Below, piece after piece: positions 26,401-38,017 of a DNA stretch of 64,000 nucleotides. The position numbers were made by a program, and so were the translations under genes. Every line of letters starts with the position of its first letter. The stretch's first letter is position 1. Location: positions 37,944,392 to 38,008,391 of the forward strand of contig OX243811.1 of NCBI GenBank assembly GCA_945859605.1, written 5' to 3'. The notes below the pieces were generated by a model. The model was not told the DNA's origin. It did no database searches and saw nothing but the letters and a program-made list of their open reading frames with translations. This DNA comes from Lumbricus rubellus (Eukaryota > Annelida > Clitellata > Crassiclitellata > Lumbricidae).

Positions 26401-29167
26401 TTCTTATGTCTTTCTCTGATTGTTTTTATCATTGTTCTTTCCTCTCCTACCCTTTCCAGCACTTCCTCGTTTGTTCTGTGTTCCGTCCAGCTGATCTTCT
26501 CCATTCTTCTCCACGTCCACATTTCAAACGCTTCGATTTTCTTTATGTCTTCTTTTCTCATGGTCCAGGTTTCGGAACCATACAACACCACACTCCACAC
26601 CAGTGTTTTTATCATCCGTTTCTTGAGGTTTCTGTTTAGCTTTCCTCGTAGTAGTTCTCCTCTTTTCGTAAATGCCTCTTTTCCCATTGCAATCCTCCTT
26701 CTACTGATTAATTAGAATTAATTGCTGACATCAAAATACAGAATGACACAAAGTTTGTAAATTGCCAGTTGGCTCTTCAGTCTATTGGACAGATATTTCA
26801 AATTACGATGAGACTCAAATTCAATGGTCTTCATCCAGTTTCTTAGTATAATTCATTATTACAACATGTTACATGATCTTTTTAAAGAAGAGATTGGAGT
26901 TCTAAGGTATTGTCTTGAAGCCTCATTTCTTGGCTTGATTTTTACAAATACAGCAGAGTTAGCAAAATTTTGGTTGTTAATTAATTATAATTAGCTGTCA
27001 GGCTAATTAATTATTCGCTGATTGGTTTAGCTTCTAATTGATTAGTTACCCATCGTTGCAAACTTATCAGAAGCACTCTTGTCATAACCTATAATATCCT
27101 ATATAAATAAAAATGAAACTTTCCAATAGTGCGGTCACAATCACGCCCAAAGTTACGCACCGATTGTTTTGAAAATTTACCAAAACCTTCCATTCCAATA
27201 GCATAGTGTCAGAACATTTTTCTTTCCGAAAAAACCCAATCGTTTCCACAAAAAGTGAACTTTGCAAATGCAATCTGTTCGACCGCCATTTGCAAATTCA
27301 ACAAAACTGTCAGATTTCAGAAAGTCCCCAAACACAGCAGACGAAACATGAATGAGGTCGCGTGCTGTGACGTCATAAGTGAGTCGCAAAAAACCGCCTT
27401 TCATCATTTTTGGGCTCTATCATTGGGAGGGGGAGGGAAGGTTTTTTCTGCCGCAGCAAAGCGTGGCTGGGTACAGCTAGTAACCTATATAATGAAGTAT
27501 TTAGACAAAAGTTGGTCTAAATGACTCGGAAGTGATTTACGATACACTAGACCTGGTGGCATGGGCCGAAGTGTATGTATTACTCTATGTGGTGTCTCTT
27601 CTCTCTTTGCCTGCCTGTCTGTTTGCTTGTTTGTCTATATATCTTTCTCTTGCTGTTTGTCTCTGTTTCTCATGTGATGTTTTGTCTATCATAATTATGC
27701 TGTAATTGTGTTCCTGCATAGTTCAGTACTTCTCAAGCTTCCTGATACTGATACTGCAGATCAATACTTGCTCTACCAGCCTTACCATGGATCGGTACTT
27801 GCTCTGCCAGCCCTACTGTGGACCAGTACTTCCTTCACCAGCCTTACCATGGACCGGTACTTGTTCTACCAGCCTTACCATGGACCGGTGCTTGCTATGC
27901 CAGCCCTACTGTGGATACTTGCTTCACCAGCCTTATCATGGACCGGTACTTGCTCTACCAGCCTTACCATGGACCGGTACTTGCTCCATCAGCTTTACTA
28001 TGAACTGCTACTTGTTCTACCAATCTTACCGTGGACTGGTACTTGCTTCTGCAGCCGTACCATGAGCCAGTTGCTTTACCCTACTTACTATGGACCAGTA
28101 TCTACCAAACTGTTGACAGTTTGCCTGTTCTACCAGGCTTACTGTTGACCGGTACTATCTCTACCAGCCTGCAACTGCTTTTGCACTGCTCTTTTGGACA
28201 ACCTTTTTGATTTGACACAGCACTCATGAATAAGCTGATGCCCTGCGCTTGGCTTTCGAGTGATATTATGGATGTTGTTCATATATCTTCTCCGTAAATA
28301 TTTTATCATATTGCATTGAAGTTTATCCTGGATAACGTCAGATTGTGTAGCTGAAAATTAATACCCTGTGATATGTGAGACATCTCTGGCCAAATCCTTT
28401 GCCTCAATGTAAACTGAAATGACAGATAATTTTGTGATTGAGCACATGTATATATAATATTATATATGTATATATATATATACATGTATTGAGTTAACCA
28501 GATTGGAATGATATAATTATAGTTTCAGCTGCAGCTCTGCTTCTCAATGGTTTGATTTTGTTGTAATTGTATTTATTTAGCTCCAACTCTTTAAAGTTTA
28601 TATAGCGCATTGATAGTATGAGTTGAATGGATTACTAGTCATGTTCCCGTTCCTGTGCTGGCACATGCATTGGTCTGCACACGCTTAGTCTACTTTAAAT
28701 CACTTCATATCTATAGGCTGGCATTACAAAATCAAAGTTGCAGAAGTTCCAGAGAGTCCTAACAAATACATCAAAATATATGAGCACATAACACACATAC
28801 TTAGATCATTGTATTGGCTTCCTGTCTGCAAAAGATTGGAGTGTGTGGTTTATAGAATGTGAAAAATAATCCATATTTCCCTGTCTTCTCAATATTCACC
28901 AAGGTCGTGTGATTGTCTTGCTGCAGTGGCCATGTATACCTTAGACTGGAACTGCTTCATTCTGTTCAGTCACTTGTGTCATTTCATTCTTTACTTAAAA
29001 TCCTAATAATCCTTCTTTAAAATGTGTGCTGTAGTTGACTGCTGGTCCATTTTTGCATTGCTAACCACAATAACAGACGTTATGCTAAACACATTACATT
29101 AATTACTGAAACATTACATAACCACATTTTTTCATTATTAATATAAACAATGGTTTGATAGTAACTT

Positions 29168-29212
<45 letters not shown>

Positions 29213-29232
29213 TTAATAATATTAATATTATT

Positions 29233-29311
<79 letters not shown>

Positions 29312-30815
29312 GCAATAATAATAATAACTTCACATTATATTACACATTATTTGAGCACTAGTTATGAAATTGCCTGCTTTTGTTGAATTTTAGTATTAAT
29401 TTTTTGAGGATCGACAGCGAATTTGTGATTAAGTGGAAAAATAATTATTTATCAAGCAGTTCGTATGTTTTATACAGGGTCAACAGAGGATGTATGAAAA
29501 GCAAAACAGATTGCTGATAAATGAGTTGCTATTTAAGTTCTAGTGTCAATAATAACAGTTAGATAGTGTCAATAATATCAGTGAAAGATAAATAGAAGCA
29601 AAACTTGTTTGGTAGACCAGGATATTGGCAATGGTTATTTTAATGAAAATGCTTGTGGTTTTCCTCTTATAGCCGCTGCTGCATAAAATGCCTATACTAA
29701 TAATATAAGCAGTTGGAACATGTTTGTGAGGCTGTCTGAAGATTATGCTAAAAAATTGTAGAAATATGTGAAACATTTTAAAAAGAAATTATTGATGATC
29801 TTCGTTGTCTACTTAAACAGCCACAAACAAAATAAAACAATTGTAAATATTACATTTTGTCAGAAAGTCAATGAAAACAGTGACAGGTAATACACCAAGT
29901 AGATTTTACCACTTGGCTTTTTAAAGGAATTTCTAGAACTGCACATTCCCTGAACTTTCCCTTCTCATTATCCATGATGAATTACTTCTAATAGGAGGAC
30001 AGTGACCTTTTAAACTATTTTTAACTGCACAGAAGTGCTTCTCTACAAATCCATTTAGAACTGCACATTTTGTGTAGAATTGAATGATAAATAAAAACCC
30101 TGGATTTTACACAATCTCTCGCACATTTTGAAGTTTGGACTGAACCAGAACACTAGTCTATGAAAGGAGTCTTCTGTGGGGGACGATAAGCAAAGGTCGT
30201 ATTTTGAATGAGGTCTTTGTGGGTCAGCATTTGACCATTAACCCACAACGACGAAAACCAGATAACTGATCCTCATGAGAATCTCGGGAGGGGGGGGGGG
30301 TGACCCGTGCAGCATGGTTATGAACTGCTGGTTCTGTCTTATTGGATCTGGAATTCATGGACAACCCTAGAGGCATCGACCCAGGGCCGGATTAAGAAAT
30401 TTGGGGACCCTGTTCGGAAATTTTTGGGGGGATCTTCGATCAAAAAATCTGATGACTTTTTAGTCATTTGGTTGAAATGTCGTCAGAATATACATGTACC
30501 AATTTTGTCCTCAAAATTGTTTTCCGCTGGTGTGGGGCTCTCCCTAAAGTGTGGGTCCCCTGTTTGGCCAAACATGTTGAACATGTCTTTATCCGGCCCT
30601 GCATCGACCCATAGTGAAGTTGTCTTTGCACATCCCAACTCAATGAAGACTTTCAAATTCCGACTACCAAATTATTTGCTACAATTCTTATACTTCATAA
30701 TAATTTTATGCATGCATTGATATAATTTGTATATATTATTTGTATAAATTTGAATATATATTATTTATTTTACATATACACAAACACACACATACACACA
30801 TATAATATTAATATA

Positions 30816-30852
<37 letters not shown>

Positions 30853-32100
30853 TATGTGGTGTATACATGAACTCACTTAGAACTGAACATTAAACCTAAA
30901 CAATTCTATGCTAGGTAAAACTGTCCCAACTTCATTCTACATTTAGTCTACAATACAAATTGAAGTCATAATTTGTCTGTCACAATTAGTTATTTGCGCA
31001 ATGTCTCATCTCTAATCTAATCAGGTTAATTCAAATATTTGCTCTCACTAATCACTGTTTTATTTAGCAATTAAAATTTTCGATGTAATAAATCAACGTG
31101 TTGACTGGCAGTTTTTTTGCTGTTTTAGTTATTAACACAGTTTGTAAGGTACTTGGGTACTTGTTTGTTTTCTGTTTTAGTTTTTAACACAGTTTGTAAG
31201 GTACCTGGGTACTTGTTTGTTTTCTGTTTTAGTTATTAACACAGTTTGTAAGGTACTTGGGTACTTGTTTGTTTTCTGTTTTAGTTTTTAACACAGTTTT
31301 TAAGGTACTTGGGTACTTGTTTGTTTTCTGTTTTAGTTATTAACACAGTTTGTAATGTACTTGGGTACTTGTTTGTTTTCTGTTTTAATTATTAACACAG
31401 TTTGTAAGGTACTTGTTTGTTTTCTGTTGCAGAGTGCAGTCCGTGCAGCGTTGATGAAATCGTTCTAGCGGCTTGTTCAGCTGACTACGGTGAGCAACAA
31501 GACAATGATATTATGATGAAAAGATCATGTGATTATGACAGAATCATGGTGGTGGTGCTGGTGGTGGTGCTGGTGGTGGTGCTGGTGGTGGTGCTGGTGG
31601 TGGTGCTGGTGGTGGTGTTACCACAGTTAGGCATAAAAATGGGGGCTTTGCCTCCTCGCTTCTCCCACCCCCCACCACCACCACTGCCACTGCCATCTTC
31701 CTATGGGTCTTTGTGACAAAATGACCACAGATATAATAATTATGCTTCCACCCTTAAACTTGTCATTTCCATTCCTGCTGATGATTTCTACAGCTGACCT
31801 TTAGTCCTTTACCCTATCCTACATGAGCAAGATCTTCCAATCACCAGTGATGATTAAGGTCTCCCTCCCTCCATCCCTCTCTCCGTCTCTCCCGCGCACT
31901 TGGTGCAATATGATCCGGTTGCTATGGCAACGCTGGATAATAGTTATGGAGGGCGCGTGGTATGCATTATAGTGCTAATGATTCACAATAGTGCAGCAGC
32001 GGAGGCAGAGCTCAGATTTTAAGCATAGGTCCGGGTATTCTGTTTGGTCAGTGGGTGTACAAGTTGTTAATTAGGCTAATTAGAGATGACAGACGGCAAC

Positions 32101-32132
<32 letters not shown>

Positions 32133-33197
32133 GAGATGTTAGAGGCAACTCGTGACATCCTGGTTCCCTTTTTCATCGAATTTAAAATCTGATTCTCTTG
32201 TGGAGGATACAGTCTGGTTCTCTGTTTCATGGAATCATTTTGGTTTCTTGTTTGATGCAATATATTCTGATGGGGCTGTCCACGTCCATAATAAGTTTGA
32301 TGGTCCCTGTTTTCTAGAATTGTATGTTAAACGAGATAGTTTCAAGATCTCTTATTGAGTAGTCGTGGTTGCCTGTTTAATTACAAGATTCCCTATCTTT
32401 ACTTTTCTGTCAAAGGCGATGTACATACCACCTAGTAGCTGTTTCCACCCCTCTGATCCTACGGAAACTCGACCCGGACCACCATAGACTACTCTTACGG
32501 ATAACCCTTTTGTCTCAACGCAGCGCTCATGAATAAGCCGGTGCCCCGCGCAGCTTGGCTTTCTAGAGGCGCTTTAGAAATCAGGAGTTTACGATTACGA
32601 TCACCATTTAGCAATACAAAGCAGTGGTTCCCTGTCTGCTGTGTCATATTTTGACCGCATTCTCTAATGCTCTTATTTCTACACAGTGCTGGTCTTCTGT
32701 GCTTGCTTGTAGCCGTTGTCGGTGAAATCCATTCCATTTCTGACGATCGTGATTCTGCCAAATCCGATCTACACGTCAACGTCAGCGACACGATCCGACA
32801 GCGTTACCGCGTCGTCAGAGATCATCTGCTCGTCGGTGGAAATGATCGACGAGGACGAGGCAAGCAGAACGACAACGGTCAAGTTGCATCATTCCAGAAT
32901 CAGCGAGAATCACAAAATGACCATTTTCTAATCGATGATCGTCGTCGTCAATCGTTGAACACTAGAGTTCGCAGGTGGTCGGAGTCCAATGAACGATCAT
33001 CGCCCGGTTATAATCTGTCGATTGTCGTCCCCGGAAAGTGCCGCATCAGACAGGGCAAAGGGGTTTTTCTGTTCATGGGTAGCATCCGGTTGAGGCGGGC
33101 TCGACTGCAGTGCGCCCCGAGACTCACGGAGTTCCATAGGATATGGAGCGCCGCGGTTTTAGCCGGAACGAATCCATGTACGATCAGGTATCTCTGA
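23450..33197 (+). CDS. METRN: Meteorin / meteorin-like secreted protein, four exons, complete
   Basis: Meteorins are secreted disulfide-rich factors acting on neural and glial differentiation and, for the vertebrate paralogue METRNL, on metabolic and immune signalling. Exon 1 (23450-23598) codes a leader; the best signal peptide starts at the internal ATG 23489 ([19 protein letters not shown]), followed by CEWNVW. Exon 2 (25370-25749) has [20 protein letters not shown]; exon 3 (31433-31489) has [14 protein letters not shown]; exon 4 (32713-33197) has [20 protein letters not shown] and ends CTIRYL-TGA. Phases 2, 1, 1 are mutually consistent. All ten cysteines expected of the family are present. 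N-glycosylation sequons NQT, NVS and NLS are visible. The protein is about 343 residues (from 23489), longer than human METRN (about 290) because of a charged R/N/D/S-rich insertion early in exon 4. I cannot assign METRN versus METRNL; a single pre-duplication gene is likely. Confidence 0.9.
23990..24143 (+). repeat. (CTC)n microsatellite, about 51 perfect units, meteorin intron 1
   Basis: Uninterrupted pyrimidine triplet repeat of about 153 bp. All frames stay open (poly-Ser, poly-Leu, poly-Pro; poly-Glu on the other strand), which makes misleading ORFs. A pure polypyrimidine tract could also influence splicing. Confidence 0.97.
25082..25196 (+). repeat. 15-bp tandem repeat (ATTACTTTACTTTGC)n, meteorin intron 1
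   Basis: About eight units with single-base variants, ending about 170 bp before exon 2. Intronic, noncoding. Confidence 0.9.
25827..25977. mobile_element. hAT-type MITE, CAGGGCTTAAAGTG family, meteorin intron 2
   Basis: Begins CAGGGCTTAAAGTG and ends CACTTTACGCATTG. Flanks GTTTTTAG (25819-25826) and ATTTTTAG (25978-25985) form a 7/8 duplication. It inserted about 80 bp downstream of exon 2. Confidence 0.75.
26328..26690 (-). pseudogene. LINE reverse-transcriptase C-terminal fragment, meteorin intron 2
   Basis: An open frame of about 119 residues on the minus strand reads [20 protein letters not shown], then [20 protein letters not shown] and [20 protein letters not shown]. This is the familiar thumb/C-terminal region of invertebrate non-LTR retrotransposon reverse transcriptases. 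Only the 3' end is present (5' truncation), the normal outcome of target-primed insertion. A more decayed relative is at 51225-51550. Confidence 0.85.
27099..27482 (-). repeat. Dispersed repeat, CTAGCTG..CCACGC family, inverted copy 2
   Basis: Reverse complement of the family at 18683-19357, with the same ends (CTATATAAATAAAAATGAAA on the plus strand at 27099; GGGTACAGCTAGTA at 27482). It lacks the expanded C/T tract of copy 1. Confidence 0.75.
27735..28165 (+). repeat. 30-bp minisatellite in meteorin intron 2
   Basis: About 14 units of a 30-bp motif built on CAGCCTTACCATGGACCGGT. Because 30 is a multiple of three, several frames stay open with 10-residue periodicity ([10 protein letters not shown] type). 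There are no flanking splice sites in meteorin phase and no family match, so noncoding is preferred. Confidence 0.85.
28733..28865 (+). pseudogene. Decayed CR1/L2-like LINE fragment
   Basis: Translation gives [15 protein letters not shown] and, after a frame change, [20 protein letters not shown]. This resembles the conserved LQxVQNxAAR...HITPxLxxLHWLPVxxRI segment of CR1/L2/Jockey-type reverse transcriptases. Frameshifts and stops make it nonfunctional. Confidence 0.7.
29171..29328 (+). repeat. (AAT)n microsatellite, interrupted
   Basis: Long AAT run with a short interruption near 29212-29238; gives poly-Asn shadow frames. Confidence 0.95.
30382..30601. mobile_element. hAT-type MITE with CAGGGCCGGATTAAG ends, perfect 8-bp duplication
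   Basis: Left end CAGGGCCGGATTAAG and right end CTTTATCCGGCCCTG are inverted repeats. The exact 8-bp duplication CATCGACC lies at 30374-30381 and 30602-30609. Same family as 37447-37672. It sits in meteorin intron 2. Confidence 0.92.
31120..31432 (+). repeat. ~62-bp tandem array of splice-site-like units abutting meteorin exon 3
   Basis: About five copies of a unit containing GTTTTCTGTTTTAG (acceptor-like), TTATTAACACAG and TTTGTAAGGTACTTGG (donor-like). The last, partial copy supplies the real polypyrimidine tract TTTGTTTTCTGTTGCAG of exon 3 (acceptor at 31431-31432). The array is therefore a tandem amplification of the acceptor region itself. Confidence 0.85.
31549..31619 (+). repeat. 12-bp (GGTGGTGCTGGT)n repeat, meteorin intron 3
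   Basis: Five to six units shortly after exon 3. It gives a Val/Leu-rich shadow frame continuous with exon 3 in another phase; not coding, since the GTGAGC donor at 31490 precedes it. Confidence 0.85.
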
Positions 33198-34976
33198 AGC
33201 CAGCAATTGGTCTTGTAGGGGAAGGGGAGTTGGGAGAACAACCATACGTTTAATTTTGTTGTTTTTTTGTTTTCTTGAAATCCTCACTTTTATGATTCCT
33301 TTTAGTTCCTAGTTTTTGGCTTTTGATGACGTTTGTGGTTTCTTCATCTGTATTTTTTCATTCTGCGATTTTTTGGTTCCTATTCCACAGTTTTCTTGAT
33401 GACCTATTGACCTACTTTGGTTACCAGTTTGTTTTTACTAATCGACCCTAAACTGACATGAGTACTGGTCAGTCCAGTGGCTACCTTTCAACTCAGATGA
33501 CGAAAGGTTGTACTAGTCCCTTCATTTCAGTGGTTTTCACCTTTGTCACACTCTTGCAAACTGAACCCAGGAGTGTTACGGAGATGACAGCTGCAGATGT
33601 CCCGGTATTTTCTTATTTTGTAGTTAAAATGTGTTGAGAATTTCTGATTATAGTTCGAGGCAGTGTGTTCAAGGCAGTTGCCATTTATGATATTCTGTAA
33701 CACGAAGACTAGAGTTTTGATCCTCACCAGCAGGAGAGAGACTTGTTCAATGATTTTTTTAATATTTTTACACTGTTTATGATCACAAGCAAACATGGCT
33801 TGAAAATGAGTACGCTAGCTGCGCACTGTCCACGGGATGAGATGATCGGATGGCAAGGGAGAGGATTGGTCTCATGTGCCAAAGCTAACAGATTGAAGTC
33901 GTTGGCACTTCCTACACTTGATGCTTGTCTGCCTCTCTGAATTGAAGTCAGGAGACTGTTCTTACTATTGTACATTGTTCAGAAACTGATCTTGCTAGCG
34001 AGGTTTCATTGGTTACCATTGAATCTAAATGTTTTATTTGATGACCAATGTAACTGTAGTGGACCAATTTGACTGTGCTGAGGTTCATCGTAGAGTCGTT
34101 AAACCAGGGTGAGAATTGCCCGGGGTTGTGGGGGTTTAGCCCCCCAGTCTTCTTTATGAACCCCACATCATAATTCAACGTCTGACCACCCCCCACCCAG
34201 TTATTTTTCTGCGATTCTCGTAATGCGTTAAACATGCAGTTCGAAATGATGTAAATGTTTAATTGTATTTATTTTGGGGGAGTAGAGTGGCGTGTGTATT
34301 TACTTTGGCTTATAAACTTAATCTCATCTGATTTGGAGATATAGTTAGCAAGCATTGGCATGTAGATAGAGTGGTAGAGATTTTGATAGAGACAAAGATT
34401 TACATATAGATACAGATAGACAGACAGACAGACAGGGATTCAACTGATAGTCACGGCAAATAAAACCATAGACGCCATATTTAATTTGCCTTACTTTACG
34501 TACAGGTAATACTACCAGAGAACCAAGAGATTTATTGCGTAACAACAGATAATTACGAGTATGGTAGTTCTTAAATCAAACAAGAGCTTTTTTCTACACG
34601 TATTTCAGTTCAAATCTGTAGATTACTTAAATATTTGAGATGCAGTTCGTTTTTTAAAACTACTTTTTGTGTTGACTGTAATTGTTTAATTTTGTTGGGG
34701 AGTTTTGTGAATTTCTTGGCTGTGGTTCAGATGATCTTTTGTTTTAATGTTGGCCAGTCTCAGACATTTAAATCCTGTAAAAAGGCTGGTTAGAATAATT
34801 GTAAATTGTTTCTTCAGATTTTGCACATCACAATTATTATGTTTGAGCATTTCTGACATTGTTGTAGGCAACACAGTGCAATAATTAGGCTATATGCAAA
34901 TGAACGCAAGATATTTGCAAATATATATGTATGCACAGAATCTTGCAATATATGTATAATGTATGTAATGTTTGTT

Positions 34977-35031
<55 letters not shown>

Positions 35032-37333
35032 AATACTTGTACACTTACTGCACAAGCTAATAGTTGGTTTTATTATAAACAACATCTTAATAATGTTCGT
35101 GTGCAGATATATTTAAGTTTATTGTAGAACTTACTCTCAGTTTACTTAAAAATACTTGTGTTTATGTACTTTGAATAAACAAGGTGAAATTTATTATGTA
35201 AACGTCACTATACATTTTACATTACATAGTCCACCATAGCCTGCATGTAAGACCTGTCTAGTTGTTTATGTGTGCCTCGCTCAATTTGCTGTCTGTCTAT
35301 CTGTCTGTGTTTGTGTCTGTCTATGTGTGTGTCTTTCTGTTTATGTGTGTGTGTCTGTCTGTCTGTCTATCTATCTGTCTGTGTTTGTGTCTGTCTATGT
35401 GTGTGTCTTTCTGTTTATGTGTGTGTGTCTGTCTGTCTGTCTATCTATCTGTCTGTGTTTGTGTCTGTCTATGTGTGTGTCTTTCTGTTTATGTGTGTCT
35501 GTCTGTCTGTCTATCTGTCTGTGTTTGTGTCTGTCTATGTGTGTGTCTTTCTGTTTATGTGTGTGTCTGTCTGTCTATCTATCTGTGTTTGTGTCTGTCT
35601 ATGTGTGTGTCTTTCTGTTTATGTGTGTGTGTGTGTGTCTGTCTGCCTGTCTCTGTCTGTCTGTGTCCAGAATTCTTATCTGCGAGTTTATTCGTTGGTG
35701 ACACACCCAAATTCGCCTTCCACCCCAATTTGTTAGGGCGGTTAGTTGGCTGACTTCTTTATGAGAGTGTAAGGGAGGTGCAGGAGAAGGCGGTGGGGCT
35801 TGCAGGAAAGGGAGGGAGACAACCCTAAGACATGCATGATACGGATAAATTAAAGGTCGTAAAAGTCTGCTTGCGCCTTCTTAGCCTTGCAGCTTGTAAT
35901 TGGGACTGAGAGGATCGCTTCGAATGAACGGGGATTACATTCCTCTACGAGGAATAAGCCTATGCCACCGAGGGCCGTGGACTGGAGGTAGGGTTAGTTA
36001 AGAAGGGGACGGGGCGGGGTTGAGGCAGCTGCTTAGAGGCAGCGAAGCTCGTGCTACTAGGTTATAAAACAATGTATGGCATCTAAATGGCATCTCGTTT
36101 GTCTGAGTCGTCTAAGACAAGGATAGGAACCGCTGTGGCAGCCCCAAAACCAGCAGACCCTCACGCAACCAACCACTCATCTTCGGCTCTGTTTTGGTGC
36201 ATTAAGCATCGAATTATGTCGACGTATAGGCTATATTGATGTGGCCTTAATTCTGCTGTAGGTTTATAACTACGAGATGACGATAATTATCGTCGCTGCC
36301 ATCATCACCGACATCGTGTAGTTATTTTCACAACAATTATTTCCATAATTAATCGCGCGATCACCACCACCACCAGCATCAACAACATTTCAACCGTCTC
36401 ACACGATGATCATCATAGTCACTATAATAGCCATCGTCGTCTCGTGATCATATTACCATGATTAGGCATATAGTAATCATGATTATGATCACCATTGTGA
36501 CTCATTACGAATGAACGAACAAAGGAAAGAAGACTTAATAATAATAGGCATATTATTTTAATTGTCTATCGTGCAACGGTGAGCACACCTCTAAGCGTGC
36601 CCTTATTAATTTTTCGCACGGCTCCTTCGTAGGCCTACATAGGGGCCATAGACTAGAGTTCACCATATTTATTATAAACGGTCCTTGCCAGAGCCTTCTA
36701 CTCTGGTTCTTGCCATCGGCTTAAGAGCAAGTATTTGTGGGTTCAGAGGTTTCGAGAAGAGGGCCGAAGACTGGAATCTGCCCCCTTCACGGGTGGTTAC
36801 AATGTAGGCCTAGGTCTACAAGATTGTTCCGATCGGTTGACCTCCAACCTTTGGCCTTTGCCATCGTATCTTTGACTCCAGCGCTCGTGGCGCGGACTAC
36901 GCTCCCTTCGCGTGCCTATAGCCTAGGCCTACACGCTTAATTCTCTTTTGGTATCAGGTTTATGTCCCAGCACCCCGTTGGGGGGGGGGGGGGGGGGGGT
37001 GGAGGGTTGAGGACGAATATATCAATGTGAGTTTTAAAAGAAGATAGTAGGATAGCCTAATTCTCGAGCTATGATTGAAATAATATTATGATGATCCAAA
37101 TATCTCTAAACGGCCCGAGCTGCAGTATTTCCAACACTTAGACCTATCCAGATTATAGGCCTTTCCAGTGCTTAAAGTGCAGCAAAAGAAGTGCCTGGAT
37201 GCTCCTTACCTGTCCCTGCTGTTCGGGCCAAATAAGTGGCAGGACAGATCATAAGATACAACTTGAACTAGATTGGTCAACTTCAGCCTCGCCCAGACTG
37301 AAGATAATACGTATTGTACTGCTCTGTCCTGTT
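33198..37333. other. Gene-free stretch between meteorin and the hAT nest
   Basis: Meteorin 3' flank, then no recognisable exon on either strand. Contents: (TA)n at 34982-35027, a 60-odd-bp CTGTCTAT/TGTGTGTGTCTTT tandem array at 35280-35650, C/A/T trinucleotide patches near 36290-36440, and a G-run of about 19 at 36979-37000. Confidence 0.5.
35280..35655 (+). repeat. Tandem array of CTGTCTATCTGTCTGTGTTT-type ~62-bp units
   Basis: Five to six units alternating CTGT-rich and GT-rich halves. The shadow frames are Cys/Leu/Ser/Val only. Confidence 0.9.
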
Positions 37334-37446
37334 CTGCCACACAGTGGCGTCGCCAGACACTTTTTGTAGCCAGGGCATAGCCAGGGCAGTCACACAAATA
37401 ACCAGGTAGTAGGGGCGTACATAAGCTTATAATTTGGCGCCATCGT

Positions 37447-37672
37447 CAGGGCCGGATTAAGACATGTTCAACATGTTCGGCCGAACAGGGGCCCACACTT
37501 CCGGGGGCCCACACTTTAGGGGCCCACACATACGATTTTTTTAAAGGAATCAATTGGCACATTCTACCGGAATTTCGACCAAGCGACTGAAAAAATGTCC
37601 TAAAATGTTTTGGCCGAAGATCCCCCAATATATTTTCAGAACAGGGTCTCCACATTTCTTAATCCGGCCCTG
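37447..37672. mobile_element. Nested hAT MITE, CAGGGCCGGATTAAG family copy 2
   Basis: Same ends as 30382-30601 (CAGGGCCGGATTAAG ... CTTAATCCGGCCCTG). The flanks GCCATCGT and GCTACCAT match at only 5 of 8 positions, all differences being transitions, so the duplication has decayed. Confidence 0.82.
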
Positions 37673-37823
37673 GCTACCATGCTCGCCATAAAGCGATGCC
37701 ACAGCTGGGTTTTTCCCCTAGATCTGGATTTTTGGTCTTCGTCTGGGTTTCTGGTGTGTTTTTTTTTTGGGGGGGGGGGGCAAATTCCAGGTTTATTTTA
37801 GGTACTGGACCATTGTAGGCCTA

Positions 37824-38017
37824 CACTGTGTCCGGATAAAGAGTAGAACACACAAAAGTGTCATAACTCGGTAAAAACTTTCAGAATTGTCTGAAATTTT
37901 AAACACCGCACCAGTGACCATTTATACACGATATTCTAAAACCGATTAGAAATATTCATGAGTTTGTCAAATTTATAAGCGTTTAAAATGCAGCATACTT
38001 TTTATCCGGACACAGTG
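37824..38017. mobile_element. Nested Tc1/mariner-type MITE with TA target duplication
   Basis: Inverted termini CACTGTGTCCGGATAAA and TTTATCCGGACACAGTG are perfect over 17 bp. TA lies on each side (37822-37823, 38018-38019). It is 194 bp long with no transposase. Confidence 0.88.
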
